Source: Bacillota bacterium
GTDB lineage: Bacteria; Bacillota; Limnochordia; Limnochordales; DUMU01
Assembly (NCBI GenBank): GCA_012839805.1
Contig: DUMU01000038.1
Coordinates: 1 to 56,111 of the forward strand
Reading direction: 5' to 3'
DNA length: 56,111 nucleotides
This document shows, one piece after another, positions 24,785-33,331 of this stretch. A model generated the notes under the pieces. The model did no database searches. It saw only the letters and a list, made by a program, of their open reading frames with translations, and was not told where the DNA came from. The stretch's first letter is position 1. The number at the start of each line of letters is the position of its first letter. The translations under genes were made by a program, and so were the position numbers.

Positions 24785-27559
24785 ATGAGAGTAGAGAATG
24801 CTCGTTCGCATACGAATCTGCCTTGTGAGTTCACCCCCAGCGTCGCCGGGGGATCGGTCGGGAGTGAAGTACCTCCACCGGCCGGGCCGGGCGTTGCCGA
24901 CGATGCGGGAGAGCCTGGTAACCCGGGCGGGGGCGGCCCGCGAGCACCCGGGGCCGCCGGGGCAGCAGATGCGGCGGAGGTAGGGGCGGCAGAGGAAGCG
25001 GGAGAAGCAGCGGAAGCCTTGGGAGCGACGGGAGCGGCAGGAGCGGCGGGGCAGCCGGGAGGCGGGGGGGCCGCCGGCGCGCCGGGTGATGGAGTGGCGG
25101 CACCGGCAAATCTGGTGGAGGCGCCGGTACTCCTGCTTCCGGGCCTCGTGGTCATGCCCGGAATGACCGCGCCGCTTCACGTTACGCAAGCCCGGGCGCT
25201 GCGGGCCATAGGAGACGCGGTGCGAAGCGGGAAGGGAGTACTGCTTCTCTTTCCCCGCCCGCCCGAAGAGGCGGAAGACCCACGCTTTCCCGAGGAGTTG
25301 CGCCCGGAAGAGTCGGTAGGTCTGCTCGCGCATATTGAACGGATCGCTCCGGCGGAGGAGGGCGGCCAACAGGTAATAGTTGAAGGCGTAAGCCGGGTGC
25401 GCATCCTCCGGAAGACCCAGGATGAGCCCTATTACCGGGCGGCTGCGCTCCCGGTCGAGGTTGAGGAGGAGTTGACACCGGCCGTCCAGGAGAAGATGAA
25501 CCGGCTGGTGGCCGCGATCGAACTCTACGTGGAGCTTACCCCGGGGATTCCCAGCGGTATCGCGACCTACATCCGCGGGCTCACCAGTCCCGGGCAGCTG
25601 GCCGACCACGTGGCTTTCGTGCCCGAACTGGACTTTGCGCGCCGCTACGCACTCCTTGCCGAGTTAGATCCGCTGGCGCGCCTGGAGCGGGCGACGCAGT
25701 ACATGCAAGAGCAAGTGGAGCGAGCTCAGATCAGGGCCCACCTGCGGGAAGAGGTGAAAGCCAGCGTCGAGCAGCAGCAACGCCGGCATCTCTTGCGCCA
25801 GCAAATGGAAGCCATCCGCAAGGAACTGGGCGAGGAAGACCCCGAGATGGCAGTGATCAACGAACTGAGAGAGAAGCTGAAGGCGTCGGGGATGGGGCCG
25901 GAGGTGCTGGCCAAGGCAGAGCGGGAGTTGAACCGCCTGGAGCATTACGGTCTACACTCGCCGGAGTCGGGCGTGATCCGCAGCTACGTGGAGTGGCTGG
26001 CCGAGTTGCCCTGGGACCGGCGCACCACCGATCAAATGGATCTTGCTCAGGCCGCCCGCATCCTTGACGAGGATCACTACGGTCTGGAAAAGGTGAAGGA
26101 ACGTATTCTCGAATACATCGCCGTACGGCACCTGGCGGGGCGGAATCTTCGTTCACCCATACTCTGCTTCGTGGGGCCACCCGGGGTGGGCAAGACCAGT
26201 TTGGGCCGTTCCATCGCTCGGGCCCTCGGGCGCCAGTTCGTACGGGCATCCCTGGGAGGGATCCACGACGAGGCCGAAATTCGGGGTCACCGGCGCACCT
26301 ACGTGGGGGCGTTGCCTGGCCGCATCATCCAGGGAATCAGGAACGCAGGCACCAAAAACCCCGTCTTCATGCTGGATGAGGTAGACAAAGTAGGAGTCGA
26401 CTTCCGGGGCGATCCGGCGGCCGCACTCCTCGAGGTCCTGGACCCCGAGCAGAATTTCGCTTTCAGCGACCACTACCTCGAGGTACCCTTCGACTTGTCA
26501 GAAACTTTCTTTATCACTACTGCTAACGTTCTCGACACCATACCGCCGGCGCTCCTCGACCGGATGGAGGTAATCCGTATACCGGGCTACACGGAAGACG
26601 AGAAAGTGGAGATCGCCCGTCGGTTCCTGATTCCTCAAGCCGTGCGGGAAAACGGGCTCGAGTCCGCGGGCGGACTGGAAGTGGAAGAGGGGGCCGTCCG
26701 GCGTATCATCCGGGAGTATACGCGGGAGGCGGGGGTGCGGGGGCTGCAGCGGGAGCTCGCGCGCATCGCCCGCAAGCGGGCCCGCCAGGTGGTCGAAGAA
26801 GGTGCGAGCGAAGCCGGGGTCGTCCGGGCGGAGGACTTGACGGCCCTTCTTGGCCCGCCCAAACTGCTTTTGCCGCAAACGGTGGAAGAGGACACCGTGG
26901 GCGTCGCGGCGGGGGTGGCCGTAACCGAAGCCGGGGGCGAGGTCCTGTACGTGGAGGCGGCGGTCATGCCGGGGAAGGGTAACCTAACCCTCACCGGGCA
27001 GCTGGGCCAGGTGATGCAGGAGTCGGCGCAGGCGGCCTACACTTACTGCCGGTCCCATGCCGCCGAGCTCGGGATACCCGTAGCGCGGTTTGAGCGGATC
27101 AATGTGCACATTCACGTTCCCGCGGGCGCCGTACCCAAAGACGGTCCCTCTGCCGGGGTGGCCATGGTGACCGCCCTGGCCTCCGTCCTCACGGGGCGCC
27201 CGGTTCGCCACGAGGTGGCCATGACGGGCGAGATCACGTTGCGAGGGAAAGTTTTGGGGGTAGGGGGTATCAAGGAAAAGGTCCTCGCCGCGCACCGGGC
27301 GGGACTGAAAGTTTTCCTCCTGCCCGAGGCCAACCGGGTCGAGCTGGACGAGCTTCCGGCCCAGGTACGGGAGGAGATCCAGGTACGTACCGTGAGCTCG
27401 GTAGAGGAGGTGCTGGCGGCGACCCTGCTGCCGGCCCGGGCCAAAGGGAGGGCGAGCGGCCATGGTCAGAGCCAGCGCGAGGGCCAGCGCGAAAGCCAGG
27501 GCCAGGGTCAGAGGCAGAGGAGGAAGCGGAAGGAAGATCGTGAACGGGCCACGGCCTGA
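24785..27559 (+). CDS. lon: ATP-dependent Lon protease with low-complexity N- and C-terminal extensions
   Basis: AAA+ serine protease of the LonA type. 924 aa against about 775 for Bacillus LonA. Order: a Gly/Ala/Pro/Glu-rich segment (about 20-110) with no recognised fold; the LON substrate domain (LLLPGLVVMPGMTAPLHV onward); a coiled coil (about 310-370); AAA+ with Walker A GPPGVGKTS (about 464-472) and Walker B VFMLDEVDKV; and the protease domain with catalytic Ser789 in PKDGPSAG and Lys in GGIKEK. The last 35 residues are a Gln/Arg/Gly/Ser dipeptide-repeat tail. ATG at 24785 has a modest GAGCGGA upstream. Transcribed divergently from the CBS-ACT gene, with ymfF following 110 bp downstream. 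Confidence 0.95.
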   Translation: MRVENARSHTNLPCEFTPSVAGGSVGSEVPPPAGPGVADDAGEPGNPGGGGPRAPGAAGAADAAEVGAAEEAGEAAEALGATGAAGAAGQPGGGGAAGAPGDGVAAPANLVEAPVLLLPGLVVMPGMTAPLHVTQARALRAIGDAVRSGKGVLLLFPRPPEEAEDPRFPEELRPEESVGLLAHIERIAPAEEGGQQVIVEGVSRVRILRKTQDEPYYRAAALPVEVEEELTPAVQEKMNRLVAAIELYVELTPGIPSGIATYIRGLTSPGQLADHVAFVPELDFARRYALLAELDPLARLERATQYMQEQVERAQIRAHLREEVKASVEQQQRRHLLRQQMEAIRKELGEEDPEMAVINELREKLKASGMGPEVLAKAERELNRLEHYGLHSPESGVIRSYVEWLAELPWDRRTTDQMDLAQAARILDEDHYGLEKVKERILEYIAVRHLAGRNLRSPILCFVGPPGVGKTSLGRSIARALGRQFVRASLGGIHDEAEIRGHRRTYVGALPGRIIQGIRNAGTKNPVFMLDEVDKVGVDFRGDPAAALLEVLDPEQNFAFSDHYLEVPFDLSETFFITTANVLDTIPPALLDRMEVIRIPGYTEDEKVEIARRFLIPQAVRENGLESAGGLEVEEGAVRRIIREYTREAGVRGLQRELARIARKRARQVVEEGASEAGVVRAEDLTALLGPPKLLLPQTVEEDTVGVAAGVAVTEAGGEVLYVEAAVMPGKGNLTLTGQLGQVMQESAQAAYTYCRSHAAELGIPVARFERINVHIHVPAGAVPKDGPSAGVAMVTALASVLTGRPVRHEVAMTGEITLRGKVLGVGGIKEKVLAAHRAGLKVFLLPEANRVELDELPAQVREEIQVRTVSSVEEVLAATLLPARAKGRASGHGQSQREGQRESQGQGQRQRRKRKEDRERATA
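27464..27517 (+). repeat. In-frame hexanucleotide repeat in the lon tail
   Basis: Nine consecutive hexamers, all in codon phase, vary around GGYCAG/AGCCAG/CGCGAR and encode Gly-Gln, Ser-Gln and Arg-Glu dipeptides. Order: GGTCAG, AGCCAG, CGCGAG, GGCCAG, CGCGAA, AGCCAG, GGCCAG, GGTCAG, AGGCAG. It looks like a degenerated simple-sequence expansion outside the conserved protease fold. Confidence 0.7.
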
Positions 27560-27669
27560 GGGTAGACGGCGAGCCGGAAGCCGCCCCGGTGGCAGCAACC
27601 GGGGACGAAAAGGTGCCGGGCGGCAAAAGCGGCGGGCGTGGTGAAAGCAGGGAAGAGAGGGGAATGCAC

Positions 27670-28965
27670 ATGGAGGAGTCCGGTTTCGTGGTGCAGGAAA
27701 TGGGCCCGGGGGTAACGATGTACGTGTGGCCAACCCGGCAGTTCAAAACGGTCAGTACCCGGGTGGTCCTGCATCACCCGCTGGGGGAGGACGCGACGGA
27801 GACTGCCCTGGTGCCGCAGGTCCTGTTGCGGGGTAGCGCCCGCTATCCGACAACCCAGGCCCTGGCGCGGCGCCGGGAAGAGCTCTTCGGGACCGAGCTG
27901 GGCGCAGACGTCAGCAAACTCGGGCGAGATCACCTGGTCTGGGTGGGGGTGGGGGGGATCAGCCCGCGGTTTGTCGGCGCCGGCTCGAGACTCCTGCGGG
28001 ATCAGTTGGAACTCCTCGCGGAAGTGCTCTTCCACCCCCGGGAGGTAGGCAGTGGCCGTTTCGATGAGGAGTACACGCGGCAAGAAAAGAATGTGCTGCG
28101 TCAGAAGATCGAGCGGCTCATCAACGAAAAGCGCCGTTACGGGATGTTCCGTCTCTACCAAGAAATGTGCCAGGGAGACCCTTTCGCCATCCACCGGCTC
28201 GGGAGGCTGGACCGGATCGAATCCATTACTGCCGAGGGGCTTTTCCAGCACTACCGCGAGATCCTTGCTGAGAGTCCGGTGAGCATTTTCGTCGTCGGAC
28301 CGGTGGACCCCCAAGAGGTGCAAACCGCGATCCAAAACCTCTTTCCGTGGTCGAAAGAGGGGAGACAATCGCTTTTCGCGGCCGGCCCCTATACCCCGAA
28401 GCCCAATGGAAAGCCTCGAACCGTCCGGGAGGAGCAGGAGGTCAACCAGGCACTCCTCTACCTCGGATACCGGACCGGCATAACCTTCGCCGACGAGCGC
28501 TACCCGGCCCTTTCCCTCTATTCCGGGATTCTGGGGGCGTTTCCCCACTCCAAGCTCTTCATACAGGTTCGGGAGAAAGCGAGCCTGGCTTACTTCGCCT
28601 TCTCCCAGCTCGAACCCACTATGGGGCTGATGGTCACCAGCTGCGGCATCGACCCGGCCAATTACGAACGGGCTCTCGACTTGATGCGGGCTCAGGTGGA
28701 GGCCATGGCCCGCGGGGAATTCAGCGATGAGGAGATGGCCGCGGCCCGGGCGAGCCTGCGCACCGGCTTGCGTTCGATCTACGACTCACCCGATGCCCTG
28801 GTAGATCGCACCCTGCTCGGAGTGGTAAACCGGCGGCTGCGCCCGCCGGAGGAGATGATCGCGGCCCTGGACCGGGTGACGAAGGACGACATCGTGGAGG
28901 TTGCGCAGCAGGTAGAGCTCGACACCATATACTTCCTCACCCGGCGGGAGGGGGGCCAGGCATGA
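27670..28965 (+). CDS. ymfF: M16-family peptidase homolog without zinc motif (EF-P modification-associated YmfF)
   Basis: About 431-aa M16 (insulinase-like) fold protein. At the place where active members have HxxEH, this protein reads VPQVLLRGSARYPT, so the zinc site is missing; the C-terminal substrate-clamp region (REKASLAYFAFSQLEP and LRTGLRSIYDSPDALVDR) is conserved. Together with the next gene it forms the two-subunit arrangement known in Bacillus, linked genetically to the 5-aminopentanol modification of elongation factor P. ATG at 27670 is preferred over 27664 because GAGGGG lies 7 nt upstream. A 4-nt overlap joins it to ymfH. Confidence 0.85.
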   Translation: MEESGFVVQEMGPGVTMYVWPTRQFKTVSTRVVLHHPLGEDATETALVPQVLLRGSARYPTTQALARRREELFGTELGADVSKLGRDHLVWVGVGGISPRFVGAGSRLLRDQLELLAEVLFHPREVGSGRFDEEYTRQEKNVLRQKIERLINEKRRYGMFRLYQEMCQGDPFAIHRLGRLDRIESITAEGLFQHYREILAESPVSIFVVGPVDPQEVQTAIQNLFPWSKEGRQSLFAAGPYTPKPNGKPRTVREEQEVNQALLYLGYRTGITFADERYPALSLYSGILGAFPHSKLFIQVREKASLAYFAFSQLEPTMGLMVTSCGIDPANYERALDLMRAQVEAMARGEFSDEEMAAARASLRTGLRSIYDSPDALVDRTLLGVVNRRLRPPEEMIAALDRVTKDDIVEVAQQVELDTIYFLTRREGGQA

Positions 28966-30287
28966 AAGCTCTGAAGGAAACGATCATCCAAAGCCATACG
29001 GTACTGGATGAGAAAGTGTACGGGCGGCGATTGGAGAACGGGTGCCAGCTCTTCGTTTGGCCCAAACGGGGGTTCACCAAAAAGTTTGCCGTTTTCTCCA
29101 CCCACTATGGCTCGATCGATAGCCACTTCATTCCCCCGGGGGCATCGGAGGTGGTACATGTTCCCGACGGGATCGCTCACTTCCTGGAGCACAAGATGTT
29201 CGAGGAAGAGGAGGGGTCCGTCTTCGACCGGTTTGCCCGGTTGGGAGCCTCGGCGAACGCCTATACCAACTACACGAATACTACCTATCTTTTCTCGTGC
29301 ACCGATCGCTTCGAGGAAAACCTGCGTATTCTGATCGACTTCGTCCTGCACCCGTACTTCACGGACGAGAACGTAGAGAAAGAGAAAGGGATCATAGCGC
29401 AGGAGCTCCAGATGTACCGGGACATGCCCGACCAGCGGGTTTACCGCAACCTCCTGGAGGCGTTGTATCAAGTTCACCCGGTGCGGCTGGAGATCGGCGG
29501 GACGGTAGAGTCTATCCAAAAGATCACCAAGGAGCAGCTTTATACTTGCTACAATACCTTCTATCACCCGAGCAACATGGTCCTGGTGGCGGTGGGCGAC
29601 GTCGATCCCGAAGCCACGCTGGACCTTGCCGAACAGGAGATCATGAGCCGTCGCCCCGAGTTTAAGGGCGACATCCGGCGGGTCTATCCGGATGAACCTC
29701 CGGCCGTAAAGGAAAAACGCCGGGAGGAGAGGATGCCGGCAGCGCATCCCATATTCTACCTCGGCATCAAGGATGTTGAGACGGGTAAAAAGGGAGAGGA
29801 ACTGGTGCGGCGGGAAATCGCGATGGATCTTCTTTTGCACCTGCTCTTCGGCCGCAGCAGCGACCTTTTTGCCGCGCTCTACGAAGAAGGTTTGATCAAC
29901 GACGACTTTGGAGCCGGTTATGCGGCCACCCCGAGCTATGCTCACGTAATCGCCGGCGGTGAGACTCCCGACCCTTCCCGCCTCGAGGAACGGATCTGGC
30001 AGGGGATCGAGGAGCGCCGGCGCCGGGGGGTGGAGGCGGAGGAGCTCGAGCGGGTCAAACGCCGGTTCCTCGGCCAGGCCAGCGCCCAGTTCGACTCGGT
30101 AGAGTTCATCGCCAACGCGTTTTCGAGCCTTTACTTCCGGGGGGTTCACCTGCTTTCCTACCGTGATCTCATTCCCGAGGTGGGGCTGGATGACGTGGGA
30201 GAGCTGCTGGAAAAGGTGCTGCGCCCGGAGATGGCGGCGGTATCCATCATTTGGCCGAGCGGCAACGGGAAGGTAGATCAGGGCTGA
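28962..30287 (+). CDS. ymfH: Zinc peptidase M16 family (EF-P modification-associated YmfH)
   Basis: 441-aa catalytic partner. The inverted zinc motif HFLEH (His73, Glu76, His77) is intact, with the third ligand expected in VEKEKGIIAQELQM about 75 residues later, and the Tyr-rich SANAYTNYTNTTYLF segment matches the family. ATG at 28962 overlaps ymfF by 4 nt, implying equimolar expression. As in mitochondrial processing peptidase, one active and one inactive subunit are expected to form the working chamber. efp itself is not in the window. The stop is 2 bp before the glpA-glpB start. Confidence 0.9.
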   Translation: MKALKETIIQSHTVLDEKVYGRRLENGCQLFVWPKRGFTKKFAVFSTHYGSIDSHFIPPGASEVVHVPDGIAHFLEHKMFEEEEGSVFDRFARLGASANAYTNYTNTTYLFSCTDRFEENLRILIDFVLHPYFTDENVEKEKGIIAQELQMYRDMPDQRVYRNLLEALYQVHPVRLEIGGTVESIQKITKEQLYTCYNTFYHPSNMVLVAVGDVDPEATLDLAEQEIMSRRPEFKGDIRRVYPDEPPAVKEKRREERMPAAHPIFYLGIKDVETGKKGEELVRREIAMDLLLHLLFGRSSDLFAALYEEGLINDDFGAGYAATPSYAHVIAGGETPDPSRLEERIWQGIEERRRRGVEAEELERVKRRFLGQASAQFDSVEFIANAFSSLYFRGVHLLSYRDLIPEVGLDDVGELLEKVLRPEMAAVSIIWPSGNGKVDQG

Positions 30288-30289
30288 GC

Positions 30290-33200
30290 ATGTCAAGCAA
30301 GCAAACGGCAACGGTCGTTGTGATCGGGGGTGGGGCGACGGGGGCGAGCACCGCGCTGGCCCTGGCCGAGCTGGGTATCCGGGCGGCGCTGGTCGAACGG
30401 CGGGACTACGCTGCCGGAACCTCCGGCCGCAATCATGGGCTGCTCCATAGCGGCGCCCGCTACGCGGTCAAGGACCCGCAGGCGGCTTTGGAATGCTGGC
30501 CGGAGAACCGGCGCCTGCGGCAGCTCTTTCCCGAATGTGTCGACCCTTGCGGAGGGCTCTTCGTGGCCCTTGACGAGCCGGATGAGGCGTATCTTTCCGA
30601 GCTCGAGCGCGCCTGTGCGGTGCTGGGGATACCGGCCCGGCGCGTTAGCGGGCAGGCGGCCCGGGAGATGGAGCCGGCGCTTTCGCCCCGGGTGCGGGAC
30701 GCGCTGGCCGTTCCCGATGCGGCGGTCGATCCCTTCCGGCTGGTGGCGACCATCGCCCGGGCGGCCGCGGCGGCGGGGGCTGTACTCATGCCGGGCTACG
30801 AGGTAGTGGAGATGGTCCCGCCCGAGGGGGCGGGCGGGAGCGGCAGGTGGCGGCTCCGGCTCGCCCCGCAGGGGGAGATCGAGGCGGAGGCGGTAGTCGA
30901 TGCCGCCGGCCCCTGGGCGGCGGAGGTGGCCCGCCTGGCCGGGGTCCGGCTGCCCCTGGAGCTGTCGGCGGGGGCGCTCATCGTCTACCACAGCCGCCCT
31001 GTGCAGCGGGTGATCAACCGGGCCCGGCCGCCGGGTGACGGGGACATCCTGGTGCCGGGGGGGCCGGTGCTGGTGGCCGGGACGACCGCCCGGCCGGTTC
31101 CGCTCGACCGGCCGGAACTCCTGGATCCACCGGGACTGCGGGCCGAACCCGAAGAGATCGGCCTGCTGCAGGCCGAGGCCGAGGCCATGCTGCCGGTGCT
31201 CGCCTCGGCCCGGCGCCTGCGGGCCTTTGCCGGCATCCGGCCCCTGGTAGGTAGTCTGACCGCCCACGGCGGCGTGGGTGAAGGCAAAGGCCAGGCTGGA
31301 GATAAAGCCGAAGACCGGGGCTGGGGCGGAAGTGAAGGCGAGGGTAGAGGTGAGGGTGGGGGTGGCAGTGGCGGTGGCGGCGAGGGCCAGCGGTTGCCGG
31401 TTGGCCCCGGGAAGCGGCAACGGGAGCAGACCCGCGATTTCCGCGTCTTTACTCCGGATGAACTCTCTGCTCCTCCCGGCTTTTATGCGGTCGTCGGGGG
31501 GAAGCTCACGACCTGCCTGCTCATGGGGGAGGCGGCCGCCCGCCAGGTTGCGAAGGGGCTGGGAATAGCAGCTCCGCCCGGACGATGGGTGGGACAGAGC
31601 CAGGGTCAAAGACCCGGCCCGAAGCGGGTCTGTACCCCTAAGCCCTGGTGGCAGCGGGCGGCCGGGGAGGCAGAAGATGAGGCTGGTCGGGCCATAATCT
31701 GCGAATGCGAGTGGGTGAGCCGGAGAGACCTTGAGGCTGAACTCGCCGCGAGCTTCGCCCGGGACGGCTTCGCGGGAGCCCGGCGCCGGCTCCGCCTGGG
31801 AATGGGGGGCTGTCAGGGAACCCAATGCAGCCTGGCCCTGCCCGGCGTGGCCTGGGAGGTCCTTTCCGGCGAAGAGTCCGGCGAAGAGGCGCAGATGCGC
31901 GCCGTCGCCCGGATCCAGCAGGCGTGGCGGGAGTTCGTCGGTTCACGCTGGGCCGGGGTGGCCGCCCTCGGGGCAGCGGCGGAGTGGAACAGCTTCCGGC
32001 AGGCGGAACAAGCATATCTCGTTTACACGGAGCTTTTGGGAGTCGCCCCTGCCGATTACGGATTCCCGGGCGCAGGCCTCCCGCTTCCGGCTCCTGCGAA
32101 AAGGGAGGAAAGCAGCAGTTCACGTAAAGGGGGGGGCGGCGGCGGGGAGGAGCTGGAGGCCGAGGCCGAGCTGGTGGTGGTAGGTAGCGGGCTCGCGGCC
32201 TATGCGGCGGCCTGGGCGGCGGCCGCGGGAGGCGTCGACACGCTGCTCATAGCCGGAGGAGAAGGGGATTGGGCGCGCTTTTCCGGGGTTTTCTCCGGGC
32301 TCCTGGCAACCGGCGGCGCCAGGGCCGAACCCCCGGGCTTTTCCGAGCTTTCGAAGATAGCTCCCTGGGTGGCGGCTCCCGGCGGCACGGAATTTAAACT
32401 GCCCACCGCCCTGGGCACGGTCCGGCGGGGCGATCTCGTTCCCGGCTGGTTCACGGCGGCCGACCTATCCCGTCCCGAACCCCTGCTCCTCGTGGAGTGG
32501 AGCGAGCTCCCGTTTTTCCCGGGCCGCTGGGCGGCGGCGGCGTTGCGGTACGCAGCCCGGAGCGGGGCGGCCGGGGAAGAGAAGCCGGCAGTTCATGGGG
32601 TTAGCTTGCGGCTGCAGGATGTCTTCGGGACGGCCTGGAAGCGTGTGGTGGCAGTAGACGGGGCTTTCCCCGGGGTGAACTGGCGAGCGCTCGGCCACTT
32701 GCTGGAGATCCCCGGGGGCGCCGAGAAGCTCGCCTCGTTTCTGGTAGCCCGGATAGAAGAGGGCGCGGCCGGCCCGGAGGTGCGGGCGGCGAGGCGGGAA
32801 GGCCGCCTGCGGGTGGGCCTACCGGTATTAGGACTGGACCGGGTCGAAGAGGTCCGCGGCCGGCTCGAGAAAGCTCTGGGTGGTCTCCCGGTGGCGGAGA
32901 TCGTGGGGCTTCTGCCGGCTCCGGGGGGGCTTCGCCTGCACGGGCGGCTCGCACGCAAGCTGGCGGAGCTGGGAGTTCGCATCGAAACCGGCTGGGAAAT
33001 CGCCGGGGTGGAAGAGGCAACCCCGGCGACGGGGGTGGTGATAACCGGGCGGGCCCGCGGCAGCAGGATTCCGGTACGGATCAGGGGTGAGCGGGTTCTC
33101 CTGGCTACGGACCTTACCAGTCCCCCGCCGGGCTGGGGCGGCCCGTGGCCGCTCCCGGCGTATGACACCGTCGCCTTGGCGGGAGCGGCAGCTTGGGCGG

Positions 33201-33331
33201 CCCGATCCGAGAGGCCGGAGCCGGGGACCTGGCACGCTGCTCTGTGGCAGAGCGGTTACGGGGCCGGGTGGGAGGCGGTCGCGGCCCTGCGGGGTGAAAG
33301 AGCGGAGGAGCATCGATGGGAAGCGGTTTGA
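30290..33331 (+). CDS. glpA: Anaerobic glycerol-3-phosphate dehydrogenase, fused GlpA-GlpB
   Basis: A 1013-aa protein that joins two subunits usually encoded separately. Residues 1-450 are GlpA-like FAD oxidoreductase (VVVIGGGATGASTALALAELG at 8-28, GGLFVAL, FYAVVGGKLTTCLLMGEAAA); about 465-525 is a BFD-type [2Fe-2S] domain with CECEW and CQGTQCS cysteines; about 620-1013 is GlpB-like with a second nucleotide motif VVVGSGLAAYAAAWAA and a C-terminal GYGAGWEAVAAL. Two low-complexity inserts interrupt it: Gly/Glu-rich about 327-380 inside the FAD domain, and GQSQGQRPG before the BFD domain. ATG at 30290 follows AGGG. The next gene is glpC, overlapping by 16 nt, so the complete G3P-to-quinone enzyme is encoded here. 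Confidence 0.9.
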   Translation: MSSKQTATVVVIGGGATGASTALALAELGIRAALVERRDYAAGTSGRNHGLLHSGARYAVKDPQAALECWPENRRLRQLFPECVDPCGGLFVALDEPDEAYLSELERACAVLGIPARRVSGQAAREMEPALSPRVRDALAVPDAAVDPFRLVATIARAAAAAGAVLMPGYEVVEMVPPEGAGGSGRWRLRLAPQGEIEAEAVVDAAGPWAAEVARLAGVRLPLELSAGALIVYHSRPVQRVINRARPPGDGDILVPGGPVLVAGTTARPVPLDRPELLDPPGLRAEPEEIGLLQAEAEAMLPVLASARRLRAFAGIRPLVGSLTAHGGVGEGKGQAGDKAEDRGWGGSEGEGRGEGGGGSGGGGEGQRLPVGPGKRQREQTRDFRVFTPDELSAPPGFYAVVGGKLTTCLLMGEAAARQVAKGLGIAAPPGRWVGQSQGQRPGPKRVCTPKPWWQRAAGEAEDEAGRAIICECEWVSRRDLEAELAASFARDGFAGARRRLRLGMGGCQGTQCSLALPGVAWEVLSGEESGEEAQMRAVARIQQAWREFVGSRWAGVAALGAAAEWNSFRQAEQAYLVYTELLGVAPADYGFPGAGLPLPAPAKREESSSSRKGGGGGGEELEAEAELVVVGSGLAAYAAAWAAAAGGVDTLLIAGGEGDWARFSGVFSGLLATGGARAEPPGFSELSKIAPWVAAPGGTEFKLPTALGTVRRGDLVPGWFTAADLSRPEPLLLVEWSELPFFPGRWAAAALRYAARSGAAGEEKPAVHGVSLRLQDVFGTAWKRVVAVDGAFPGVNWRALGHLLEIPGGAEKLASFLVARIEEGAAGPEVRAARREGRLRVGLPVLGLDRVEEVRGRLEKALGGLPVAEIVGLLPAPGGLRLHGRLARKLAELGVRIETGWEIAGVEEATPATGVVITGRARGSRIPVRIRGERVLLATDLTSPPPGWGGPWPLPAYDTVALAGAAAWAARSERPEPGTWHAALWQSGYGAGWEAVAALRGERAEEHRWEAV
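31269..31420 (+). repeat. Gly/Glu-coding low-complexity insert in glpA
   Basis: A purine-rich stretch built mainly of GGNNNN hexamers in codon phase, encoding alternating Gly-Glu, Gly-Lys, Gly-Gln and Gly-Gly dipeptides. It lies where GlpA homologs pass directly from the substrate region (IRPLVGS) to the final FAD-binding segment (DFRVFTPDE). No conserved fold is expected; probably an exposed loop. Confidence 0.6.
31592..31609 (+). repeat. Short GGACAG-AGCCAG-GGTCAA hexamer run in glpA
   Basis: Three consecutive in-phase hexamers encoding GQSQGQ, between the FAD and BFD domains. They are the same units, in the same codon phase, as the longer run at the 3' end of lon 4 kb away. Confidence 0.6.

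Noticed and set aside
23932-25155. 407-codon minus-strand frame over the lon start and CBS-ACT gene
   Set aside because: Pro/Ala low complexity generated by the Gly/Ala-rich lon N-terminus; the true minus gene uses another frame.
30293-31825. 510-codon antisense frame over glpA
   Set aside because: Pro/Arg/Gly-rich shadow with no domain; mirror of the conserved GlpA coding frame.
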